A stretch of DNA of 64,000 nt, from NCBI GenBank assembly GCA_031213475.1, contig JARUPZ010000019.1, positions 9,764,698-9,828,697 of the forward strand, read 5' to 3'. The translations under genes were made by a program, and so were the position numbers. The stretch is from Nereocystis luetkeana. Lineage: Eukaryota > Sar > Phaeophyceae > Laminariales > Laminariaceae. Shown here piece by piece: positions 44,266 through 55,000 of this stretch. Position 1 is the stretch's first letter; each line of letters begins with the position of its first letter. The notes below the pieces were generated by a model, which worked only from the letters and a program-made list of their open reading frames with translations, was not told the DNA's origin and did no database searches.

Positions 44266-47200
44266 GTGAGGAGGCCGTGGGAAGCGTGTTATACGCGTTT
44301 ATAGTACATGCACTCGGCTGCTGGTTATGCTGTTCATTAGATCCGGCTATCATGTGCGCCTCTTGCACGTTTGACGCCTGCTGGCTTTGGAGGTTGCCGA
44401 GTTAAATCACGATTTTTCTCTTTAATTCGAAATTAAAAACACTATGACTTCAGCTACTGCAGTTATGTTAAAACGCTGGTCTAAGTTGTTAAAGTGGCTA
44501 TTAAACCGGAGCAAAAGGCGGAACGGAGGCCCTGGCATGACTCGGTATAAGGTGCTCTCGTCGGCCTTGTCGTGGGGGCCGCGTGCGCATTTAGCGCTTC
44601 CTTTACGAGGCACTACGAAGCTTGAGCTTGTACCGAGGAGTCCGTGGTGTGCCCGCCACGTGGTATGGATGGACGACGGGACGGATGCATGCTCATTGGC
44701 AGTGTATGCGCCGCTTCACGCGCAGCATATTTACCGGTTCCGCATCGTCTGCACCCCATCCGACTGTTCACAAATCCCACCACAGGAGGGATGGTGTAAG
44801 CGGCACGACCCAATGACTCTCAAGCGCTACAAGCGACATCTCAAGCCCACCGGCCGAGGCTCCCGCGTATCTCTTGCCGAGGCACGGGCACCAGGAGCTG
44901 GCGCAGGCGGAGGCGATGCGATCGCGGCCTCGGCTGCCTGCTTCATGCGGCCGGCTGTCGTTGAGAGTGTTCTTCGCGCTGCGAGCCCCATGGGCCCAGG
45001 CATCCAGCTGAGGTGTCCGGGCTTCCTATCCAACGCCCGGCAACACCGCATGTTTGGGCTAGCATCGCTGGAAGTGGCTCAGCTGGCGCGGAGGCACTGG
45101 GATAGCGTCAAGGCCGGGGAAGGCGGTGCTATAGTGCAGGAAGCGGGATCGTCGGCCTGGCGACCGCCGCAAGGGGGTGGTGAGGCACCAGAAGTAGGGG
45201 GGGGGGGGGGAGGGGCTGGGAATACGTCCTATCGGGTATAGAGACGTGTTCGATGTGGCGGTGCGATGGAGGCAGCTCTCGGAGCCGAACGATCCGGTGT
45301 GGTGGATCGACCGCCTCACGCCGGAGGCGTTTCGAGAAGGGTTTGGCCTCCAGACGCCAATGGTGAACGGGCAACTGAAGGTGATGGCCTGAACGCATTA
45401 ATCGCTGTTTTTCTGATGACTTCAGTTACTGAGCGGAATAAATATAGGTGCGTGAGTCTGGTCTGCTGCAGTGATGAGTGCGGTCACGATAAACTCGGTG
45501 AAAACGGACCTATTGGTAAGTGGCTGGCATGGGTCGACAGAGAAATTTCGAGATCATCTGGCGCATTGTCTCTTGACTACTCGAACATCTGGGCGCCCAC
45601 CTACCCGTTCGTTGATGATAGACCGCTTTGTGACCCCCCACCCTAATCCATTGCTGTCTACCGTAGGGGTTTGGCCACACCAGAAAACAAATCATTCCAA
45701 GCTGTCGTTCACTGCAAGTCCGCCTCACAAACGGTTCTTAGTAGGATGCAGCTCACCCTTCATGCCTTCATGCGACTCTAGTTCAATACCTCACGGCGCT
45801 TCGCGCTTTTGGTGAAAGCAACTTCTGGCTGGTCGGTGAAAATCCGATGTGCTCCATCCTGGATTTGTAGGGATGCGAGGGCCTATGGTAATACGACTAC
45901 GGCCATGCATGACATGATTGCCTCCCCCCCCCATCTCGAAAGGTGCTCCATCTCGTAAGGGATGCGTGGTCAATTGTCAAAGGACTAAGGCACGCATCAA
46001 AAAAATGTACCCCCCACCCCACCATCGAGTGCACCCCTCCCCCCCCTCGCATCCACGCCTGGGAGACCCAGCCTAGGCACCGACTTATCTCGCGGGCCGC
46101 GCTCGCTATCGATGTATCCCCTGCCGGCACAACGCTTGCGGCATTGTTAGGTGATCCGATACCACCCGTACTGCCAGATGGCCCTCGATCTAATGAAGAA
46201 GCTCATGTGCGAGCAGAGCGCGCTTGACGACGAGAAGAAAGCTGCTGTCAGTCACCCAGACGCAGGACTTGAGGAGCTGTACAAAGCGGTAGGACACGAC
46301 CACTGGGTCGTGACCCCTTGCAAGCGTTCAAGTCTGGGACTGGGCAACAACGAGCGCTTCATGGAAGGGTAAGAGGAACCCCAGATCCACCGCACTGAAC
46401 ACGTCGCCGCTACACATACCTGGTAGTGTATTGCTCGTACCCGCAACTATTGTTGGTGAACGTTTGTAAAATCGTTGGTGGAGGCGGCTGAAGGACGCAC
46501 TGCAGCTTTTTGTGGCAGCTTTCCGCTGATGAGCATGGCACTGCAAGGCAACCGTTTTTTGCAACGTCGGAGCCTGGTGCCGAACGCGCTCGGCGGGAAA
46601 AGGAGTGACGCGTGATAAGTGATGCGAGTTGATTCGACCTTGTGCTAAATAAATCAGATGCTCTGCGTGCACTGCTGCACTCGTATTTTTTTTTTTGCAG
46701 TTTTAATAATCCGGGGCGTCGAAATCTCTGCAAGAGTCCGAACAACACCACGTTCCCTCAGCCTTCAAAGCGTCTGAACACGTTATTAAATATATGTACG
46801 GTCATGGGGTGAGCCCGCAGCAGTACGAGTGTTACCACGCTGCGCGTGTGGTACATCCTCTTGCATTGTACCTGGTAGGGTGAGACACTGTACTCACCAC
46901 TCCGTAACAGCCCGGTTTTTTTCGTTTGGCCAACGTCATGATGATCACTTTTTCCCTCTCAGGCCCCGCGAGGGTCACACCCCAGATCCTAACCCTACTT
47001 GTGGTGTTCGATTTTTCTCTTCACGATACAACCGCTGCTTCTCAGGACGCGGCTAACCATTGTCGCAAGCACGCCGGAGGGCTTCGAGTTCACGATACGA
47101 ACCCCGGGAACGCCTGATCGATGGCGCCATTACGACGAGGAGCTGTGCGCGGTGTGGGGGAAGCTCACCGCCGCGGTGTGTGCGAACGCTGACCCAGATG

Positions 47201-48154
47201 GGCCTGACGAAGGGAAAAGGGAGGGCAAGGATGACGACGTGGTGTGCGACCTCATTTTGGAGGTGCAATACTACGAGTACAGTAGTAGTCCCGAGGAGAA
47301 TACACGACGGTTTGAACGCGCATTTGCAGAGCGTAACTCATAGCGAGGCTATGAAGTTGCTCAGAGAAGTGCAGAGCCATGAATGGCAGTGACTTGCTTT
47401 TCCCTAATAGAGGGTGTTCATTTCTAACGTTCAATGGAAGCATGGATTTTTCTGGGATTGATGAGACTTGAAAGTAGAGCAGTGGCCAACCACAGGTACA
47501 CCTGGCCAGTTCTGAAGCCAAAAAAAGTTACTTTTGTATATTACGTAGAAACGAATGCTAACAGATACTGGTACGCAGCAACAGCGACGAAATAACTTTT
47601 AAAACATGATGATAAAAATACATTTCGTAAAAATCCCCCGAAGGTAGGAATTGCCGCACCCCCGCTCCCCTTTCTGATACGGCACGAAGGGTTCGTGACG
47701 TCGGTTTTTTGGATTTTTTTCTGCACAAACCAGACCGGGGAAAGGAAAGTTCTTCTGTTGTCAACTAGACAATTTTCCGGAAAAACTACTTGGCAAATAC
47801 GTACGCTAACAATACAAAAAACAAATGTTTTTGCCGGTCCAACCCCTTTTTTTGCAGATCTTCTACTACTGGGTCAACTTTGGCGCCCTCAGTCGGGGTA
47901 GTGCAGCGTGCGGGTACACCGTCCTGTCCGGTCTCATGGCGGCCGCAGGATGGCGTCTCACGGAGCCTCTTCCCGAGAACGTTCAGATGGACTGGGAGGC
48001 AATTCTCAGGCCAACGCCGGAGGCGTTCATGGCAAAGGCGCGACCGTGGCTGAGGCGCTCACGTAGACGAGGGGACATGTTGGAGGGTGTGCCGTCGGTG
48101 GCGCACGCGTTTCCGACGGCGTTGGAAGCCACCAAGGCGCTCAACGGGCCGTAA
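35552..48154 (+). CDS. TTC13: TTC13-like tetratricopeptide repeat protein, 12 exons
   Basis: Exons read: 35552-35876, 38238-39091, 40400-40555, 41129-41287, 41729-41896, 42849-43046, 44059-44265, 44786-45179, 45244-45380, 46151-46368, 47046-47262, 47858-48154 (stop TAA). All phases agree, giving about 1,109 residues. Exons 1-7 encode TPR helices. Exons 8-12 match the characteristic C-terminal region of TTC13: EGWCKRHDP, DVFDVAVRWRQLSEPNDPVW, FGLQTPMVNGQLK|VIRYHP, DHWVVTPC, TRLTIVASTPEGFEFTIRTP and FYYWVNFGALSRGSAACGY. TTC13 is conserved in animals but its role is poorly known. No signal peptide is seen at the chosen ATG, the first in the frame. It is longer than the animal protein mainly because of a low-complexity insert in exon 2. 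The 45180-45243 step is either a 64-nt intron or a one-base error in a G14 run. Confidence 0.85.
35877..38237. other. TTC13-like intron 1 (2.36 kb)
   Basis: No open exon was found. It contains several CAGGTA/TACCTG palindromes (around 35970, 36000, 36640 and 37475-37497). 36840-37440 shows nothing recognisable. Confidence 0.55.
38234..39091 (+). CDS. TTC13: TTC13-like exon 2 with lineage-type low-complexity insert
   Basis: The acceptor is TATTTTTAG|GA, and the joined LLKGQAFQRLGKP restores a TPR helix. The middle is rich in Ala/Glu/Gly and contains a lysine run (GAAGAAAAAG repeats). The end, NISHSLLEAARAQLCHSVG then DNLIALGYLQ, returns to helical sequence. The donor is CTCCAG|GTATCG, and eight bases on comes GGTACCTGGTACCTGG, a copy of the dispersed palindrome. 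The coding part begins at 38238. Confidence 0.7.
39300..39677 (+). pseudogene. Remnant of a reverse-transcriptase-type C-terminal tail in TTC13 intron 2
   Basis: A 125-codon reading frame contains EWDWMRYLEEDLKEFGIKLE, GWREAAQKAGRWFRRVEEGA and FMRKWHTDEKEASAERHR. The spacing of W, DL..F, W..A, W..VE.G and FM..W resembles the domain that follows the reverse transcriptase in non-LTR element fragments. No catalytic RT motifs are present, so it is a fragment at best. It then degrades into G-rich low complexity. A non-element origin cannot be excluded. Confidence 0.4.
40291..40390 (+). repeat. Dispersed C-tract-ended repeat, copy 2
   Basis: GCTCCGTCCCGGCATT, then GGATGCAAGGGTCTCTGGTC, then CCATGCATGACACGAGTACG and a C-run that abuts the acceptor of TTC13 exon 3. 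Confidence 0.65.
42125..42400. repeat. Dispersed repeat split by a MITE
   Basis: The left part (AGTCGTGCGGCACG, CATGA.CCTACCC, GGCGCTCACGATGCT) and the right part (CAACCATTGTT, AAAGGGGTT) match the element at 51815-52200. The MITE at 42207-42315 sits between them. Confidence 0.5.
42207..42315. mobile_element. Palindromic MITE, family A, copy 5
   Basis: TATTACGGGGGACGATATTA to CTATGGTCCCCCGTAACA, slightly decayed at both ends; inserted in a dispersed repeat within a TTC13 intron. Confidence 0.75.
43046..44058. other. TTC13-like intron 6
   Basis: Contains a CAGGTA/GGTACC-rich patch (43260-43350) and a short run of ATATCGTATC-like sequence (43500-43585). No exon was found. Confidence 0.45.
44786..48154 (+). 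CDS. TTC13: TTC13-like exons 8-12: conserved C-terminal region
   Basis: Exon 8 (44786-45179) begins CACAG|GAGGGATGG and reads EGWCKRHDPMTLKRYKRHLK, then LASLEVAQLARRHWDSVKAG. Exon 9 (45244-45380) reads DVFDVAVRWRQLSEPNDPVW. Exon 10 begins VIRYHPYCQMALDLMKKL. Exon 11 completes a glycine codon to give GTRLTIVASTPEGFEF. Exon 12 reads IFYYWVNFGALSRGSAACGY and ends PTALEATKALNGP then stop. Order and motifs follow the non-TPR C-terminal region of TTC13, so the 3' end is complete. No catalytic residues are known for this region. Confidence 0.85.
45842..45945 (+). repeat. Dispersed C-tract-ended repeat, copy 3
   Basis: GATGTGCTCCATCCTGGATT, then GGGATGCGAGGGCCTATGGT, then CCATGCATGACATGATTGCC and a C-run. 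A second C-tract and related sequence follow to about 46050. Confidence 0.65.
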
Positions 48155-49578
48155 AAAGAGACCCTTGACCAGCCTTACAACATTTATGATGACTTGCGCG
48201 ACGTTGGAAATACTACGTTGGGAAGGGCGCTCGCTCAGCTGTCGTACGGAGGCGGCGGCTGATTTTTCGCGATCAAAGTTTCGAAGCTCGTTTATCGTGT
48301 ACCCTATCTACCTGCAGCAGTACTGTAAGTAGTAGCAGTATCGGGTGCCTACGAATCGTGTCGGCCAAAGGACGTGATTCGTCGATTGTTGTGTGATGGT
48401 ATTGCCCCCGAATGAAGTGCAATCGGTTGTACCTGGTGTATTTTTAGTCAAGTGGCAGCTGGATCGTGCGCCTACGAGCTGTGCCAGCCAAGACCAAACC
48501 CAGACCAAACCGTTACACTACTGAAGGCAAGCGTCCGACACTAATTCCAAGTAGTATGCCCAAAACAAATGGTCGCAGGTCTTGAGGGTTAACTTATGAG
48601 TTTTTGTACAGCAGTATGATATTTGTATACTATGTACCAGTTATACTACAACGCAGGGCTAGCGCTACGGGCGGAGCTGTGGCCGTACCGCTAGTACTAT
48701 TAATAGCAGCAGCTGGGTCGCGTAATTGCGATCTGTGCGAGGCAATAGCCAACTGTGGGCAAGAAAATCGCAGTTAGTATACTCGCAAGTGTTTATTGGT
48801 TTGGGGGCTTCACAGTGAGCCGTCAGATCCGCCTCCGTTTTGTACAGGTTTTGTTTGGGCGCTGCGCAACTGGCATTGATTCTAAGATACGTATTCGATA
48901 CGGCTATGATAGGATCGTCTTTCAGCACCCAGACGTGCACTGCGGTTGGCGTGGGTTGGTGGCGATATCATACGTTGATGGCAGGGTAAGTTTGTTCCGT
49001 ATCTTGATAACGGTTTGCTCTCCCCGAAAGCCGTTCACCAACCCCAACAAGCGTAACGCACTATTTGTGCTTTACGTATGAAGTATTGGCGTATATGCTA
49101 CTGGTTGGAATTGAAATGCGAGTAACGGTGTACTGGTTTGATACTACAATAAATAGGTAACCTTTTGTGTGGATGGGAGTATGGTGTAGTGCCCATAGAT
49201 ACCGAAGTTCTGAGCAACAGAACCAAAAGCTAACACGACGATCACTGCCGCCACTCTACGTACTGATGACAGTCCATGCCGTCATCGAGACAACAACTAC
49301 AGCATTTATTCTAATGGGTTCGATGGCACAACACGGTGTCGATCGAACATCTACATAGCCCTCGCACCATAACACTGGGAAACCCATGATCGTGTTGCGT
49401 CAAAAGCACCAACCATGTCCTTCCCGAAAGCCTTCCACTGCTACTGTATTATCACTACCAGCTACCGCGCTCTATTTCGCTACCTCAACTTCGCTCCCAC
49501 TCTGCTGTGCATAACCACACCACCAGTGTGACGCAGGCAACAACGAATCTATACCCCCCACACAACAACGGCTTATCC
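48155..49578. other. Convergent intergenic region
   Basis: 1.4 kb between the 3' ends of TTC13 and the plastid-type gene. No AATAAA signal stood out next to either stop codon, and no gene is supported here. Confidence 0.5.
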
Positions 49579-51860
49579 TTACACGTACGAAACGTCACCC
49601 TTCCCCGAATACTTTACATCCGAGTCACCGTCCCCTGTCCCTGTCCCCTCATCACTTTCCCCTTCCTCATCCCCCGCGGGTTTTGTCAAGTATTCCAACT
49701 CGCTCTCAGCTCTAGCTTGGGCGTCCTCGGTCGCCTTGCTCAAGGCGTCTCCTCGCTGGGATGGGTCTTGGTTTTCGCTCTCTTCTTCATCTTCCTCTGG
49801 CGTGACAAAGACATCCGTCACCTGGACTAGGCGGGGGGGCGCGGGCGATAGTTTCCGAGATTACCTGACCGGTGTACGCCACTCTGGTGGGGAAACACGA
49901 ATCACAACGTGGTAAAATAGGTGCAGCGAGGCTGTCGGCGAGACGCACCCCTCAAGACCAAGACCCTCGCGGAGGGCAGGCTACTACAGTAGGTTACCAT
50001 CAGGCGAATCGATGCCTTTCGTTGTGCAACTGTAGAACTATTTTTCACTTTTGATAGGAATTGCCAAAAGAAACTTCTTGTAAGTGCAACTTGGCACGAA
50101 TAATATGTCGAAAAATCGATAAATCGATATCAGGTACGGTTTGGGCAACATCACCGTCGCCCACTTCCATCCACAGGTAGATATCAGTGACACGGCCGAA
50201 GAAAGCTGCACCATTCTGTGGGCGGCACTTGCCTCTCATCTCACTACTTTGGGTAGCGCTAGGTTATCTCAAATACTCAGCGCATTACTTTCAAAAGAAC
50301 CCGCATAATGCTACTATAATAATCTGAAGGACCAGTGCAACGCTAGCGAATGCACCGCGCAAAGCGCCCAAAAATAATATACCTCGGCGATGCTATCAAA
50401 CGCACCTGGCAGTGCTACCAAAAGCACGTCGTAGTGCTATCAAACGTCACCTCGCAATACAATGCTACCAAAATCCCCTCGCAATACAATGCTACCAAAA
50501 TCCCCTCGCAATACGATCAAAATAACCAGCGCAATGCTATCAAAAAGGCAGTGCACACGCCACCCTTGTACACCCAAGTATTACATTCTTCAGTAGAGCG
50601 TTGATCTATAAGGCTGGGTCATGTACAAAAAAATCGATGCAAATCGACGAGCAGTGGGAGTGCGGAATAAAAAACCTCTACGCGATAAAAATGAAGGCAA
50701 CTATGCGGAGAGGGAAGGGAATACACCTGTGACCACGGCTTGTCCAGGAGGCTGGAAAGTAAAAAGTGATGGGTACAAACAAAAAAAGACGAAAACAAAT
50801 ATGATCATGATGGTCCTCACCTCATCGTTACCCTCCTCATCGTCATCATCGTCCACCACAACCCCCACTTTCTCTGCGGCCACCTCATCGGCGGCCTGTC
50901 CAGAATAAAACCAGCAACAACAAAACGGACGAGAAAGCCAACAGTCAAGGACGCCCACACCAGACACCATCGAATCGCCAAGAAAAAAAACAAAGACCCA
51001 AACGATGACACGTATAGGGGAAAAAATCGGCCACCACGTTCTTGTCCCGGACTTTTCCAACGTCATTCTGCTCTGAAAACACGCCCTTCCAGACGTTTCC
51101 AACAGCATTCTGCACGCACGCCGCTGCCTCACAGGTGTGCCTCCGTTAAACTATGTTGTACCAAGGTAATGCATAGCTCAAGATGGTCGACAGCCGCAAG
51201 AACCCTGAAGGGAGCCCGACGTCGAGTACCAGTAGGTCTTGAGAGCATGATCGCGCGGATTTTTAGGGCAAGTTTTGGCCTAGATAGTTGACTAGGCGTG
51301 GTCCGCTCTTCGGAATCGTGATCCACCTTCAGCCTTTTTTCGCTCAATGCGAAAGCTGCGCAGCCGCGTTTCTGGCCCCTTTCTGGCCCAATTTGGGTCC
51401 TGTTAGGGGTCAGGAATAGGCGTTTGGGGTCTACGTCCATACCTCGACCCCACCAGGAAAATGCAATACTGTACGCGAACAGCCTACCCACTCAAAATCC
51501 GCGCTATTTAATCAGATACAGCACTTGAAGTAAGACGGTAGGGTGGCGAAGAAAGCGGCGAACTGATGTGCACCAGAGCACGCAGTGAAAGGCACCGAAG
51601 TGCAACAAACCGAGGGGCAAGCGAGCCATCGCCGTTCCCCGATCGTTGCCATGGCCTCATCTGGCGCTGGAAGGCGTGGTATATTCTGCAGCTATTGTAT
51701 CAATAGTTCGTGAACCCTCTTCGGGTGTCTTCAGACGGGAAAATTGACGATTACAGCTACGGCCACAGCGCAATTGGGGCATGATATAATGGTTGATGCC
51801 CGAGCTGTCCGAGATACAAGGCAATGAGTCGTGCGGCACGAGCGCAGCATGATCCTACCC

Positions 51861-51931
<71 letters not shown>

Positions 51932-51972
51932 GTTAATACTACTACTACTGTTAATACTACTACTACTGTTAA

Positions 51973-52042
<70 letters not shown>

Positions 52043-52047
52043 GTTAA

Positions 52048-52096
<49 letters not shown>

Positions 52097-55000
52097 GGGC
52101 GCTCACGCTGCTCGTAGGCGGTTCAATGGTTGATGACACCAAAGTTACCAACCATTGTTTTGGACGCTATCTCGGGGTTCCGAAGGGGTTAATAGCGTCT
52201 ACCTGGTAAGCATTTTTCACCCAGGCTTGGAGCCTAGGGTGGCGAGTGTCCACCGGTAACATCTGACGCACACAGGCAGTATCACGAACATATTATTGCA
52301 GCCGTACGAGTGTGTGGGCATACACCATGCCCATCGTACACAGATGCTCTGCTGCCCTACTGCTCGCACCTCATCCTCCTGTTCCTCCTCATCCCCAGAC
52401 CCCTGAGTTGCTGCGATGGCCGACACGTCCTCCACTGACCCCAGAGAACGGTCCTTGCGAGCCTTGATGAGAGCTTTCGCGAACCTTACAACCTTCTTCG
52501 CGCCGATAACACCCACGGTGGCAATCTGATCCCGAGGGGCATGACATGAGAGCAGTTCGAGCATGACACAGTGGGAAAAAGACGGACAAAGGACAATTTT
52601 ATGGTGTATTAATCCCCCCGCTATTGCTAGACAGCCGAGGTGCCTATAGTAGTTAGACGTACATACCGTACGGCAGCATCACACAGCCTGAAGCATTAAT
52701 CACAACGAAAAAAACTACTGCTGTCGTATGCAATGTGAGCCGACCGGGGATGAGCCGGTCGCCCCGGTGGTTTAAGTGGTTAACCTCGAATTCTACTTGT
52801 TTGAGTCCCGGGTTCGAGCCCCAGGTGGGTCGGACTTTGACTTTATTTGCAAAAAAAAAAAAGGATTCAATTGTTGAGAGCGCCTTGCAGCGTGGGTAGG
52901 CACTATTCGATGCGAGTCGACGAGGGAAGAAAGGCTGAAATCTTCTCGCGATAAAAATGAAGGCACGTACCGTAGCGGGAAGGGGGGAGAAGAGCCTGCT
53001 ATGTGACCCCGGGTCTGAGTTACGAGTTGGAAGGAGAGAGAGAAGAAGATGGGCGAAGATAATGAATGGGATGAGAAAAAAAAAAAAAAAAAAATTGGCG
53101 TCGTTCACAACAGAAGTATGTACTTCGAAGTATGACATATAATATGACGTCACAAGAACCTACCGGGTAGGCGCTAGGCGCAATGCGGCGATATGCCTGT
53201 TGAGGCGAAGTTACGGCATTGCGCACCGACCTCTAATAACAGGCAGCTTATTGAACCCGTGTGGGGCACAGAGCTACAGACTAAACGACAACACACATGA
53301 GATATGCGGTTGTATCAACTTCGTATTGACTATCTATTAATAGTGGGGGCAGGCAGCCTATACGAGTCAAACAATGCCGCGAGATCGTTCTATAACTACT
53401 CTTTTGAGTATATCATGTACAGTGTAGCCCCGCCAATAAGAAACACCTGTTTAGAGTGAGCCTGATGTTCTCAATAGGTTATTCATTATTCGTGGGCCTA
53501 TACTGGCTCTAGTTTTGGTACTACATGCACAACCCCCTAGTCTAACCCAGCAGCGCCGGGTTTAAGAAACGCCTATTTGGAGTGAGTCTAATGTTCTTCA
53601 TAGGTTATTTCTTACCAAGTATTCGTATGCCTATACTGGTCGTAGGTTTGGTACTGAAAGTACAAGGGCCCATCTTAACGAAGACAGCAATAAATTCAAT
53701 GAGGAAAAAAAAAACGAATACCTGGTACCAGGTATGAATTTGATTTCATGAAAAATCCGAGTTTGAGTCCTGTCGGGAAACGGCGTACTATACGTTAAAA
53801 AAAAAAAACATCGGAATAACCTGGTATAACGCACCACGTCACACAACGCCCAGCCGAAAAACACCGACGAGCGTAGACGAGAGCGAAGGTTTGCGTTGTC
53901 GCGTGAGCGCCGCCGCCAGCTCTTTTTCTTTTTGGTGGCGCACGATACGAAGCCATCACTCTCAGGGTCTCTTGGGTGGGTGGAGGGAGTCCTCAAGCGC
54001 CACGCGCGGAACAGGAACAATGATGCAGCGTCTTCGGTCTCGAGCGTATCCTCTGTTTTTTTGCTCGTTTGCTCGGTTTTCGAGATGGTTGGCCGATCGA
54101 GCAGGCCGAAAAATTGGGCTTGCGGCCGCTGTGACTTTTTTCGAGGCGCCACCACCGCGTTACGATGTGCTATGGTCTGTGGGTGTGGGCGCGGCTATTG
54201 CTCCGGTCGCCTCTCGTTGAGGTTCGCGTTTTGTCGCCTCAGTCGCGGTGACCGAAGCGGCCAATAATCACCCCCAGACTCCACCGGGGGTGTTCACCCA
54301 CAATGAACATGCCACATCAAGGCGGATCAACTCCCAAATTCCACATTGAAGTAAAAAAAATCCCCCCAAAAAAAAAAAAAAACACTGGAAATGTCTTGTT
54401 TTTTAAATTAGCCTTAAGAATTCCGGCTTGGTGATTCACTCTTCGGCCAATCAGATGCAAATTAAATTATGAAAAAAAATCAAATCAAATAGAAAAAAAA
54501 ACGCCCTCGATACCCCATAGTCTATCCCAGCAGCGCCTACCCAGCAGCGCCGGGTTAGTGCATGTGCCCGATGCTTTAATCGTCACTATTTGGTCCTCTT
54601 TTTCATCCGCAATCCCTACAGGGACGACCGAATCCCCCTCTCGCAATACAATGTATGCACATCTCCATTACGAGTAGGTGCTGCCGTGTTCAAGGACTAC
54701 TAATGCTGATACGTATTGTTGAATTACATACTGTGTAATACGAAGTGTATGCTCGTACATTAATTCAGAGTACAGGACGCCCAAAAAGGAGACGATTATT
54801 AATATTACGGGGGGCCATAGTTAACAGGACCTACGGCACACATAAAAACCTATATGTTTAACCATTTTTACTAACAATATTTGGTCCTGTTAACTATGGC
54901 CCCCCGTAATAGTACGAAAGGCATGGTAAGATTTATAGGAAAACAAGAACGTTGGGAGTCATCATACCGAGTACAGCAGTATTGAACGCATTCGTTCTCG

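Noticed and set aside
44444-44785. In-frame 5' extension of TTC13 exon 8
   Set aside because: The conserved EGWCKR begins right after a good acceptor at 44785, and the upstream part has no similarity to TTC13 or TPRs.
51824-52133. Poly-Thr and poly-Leu open frames
   Set aside because: Created only by the ACT microsatellite.
53631-54267. Opposing 100-174-codon frames
   Set aside because: Lie in an intron of the plastid-type gene; no acceptor/donor pair fits the flanking phases, and poly-A/T tracts dominate.
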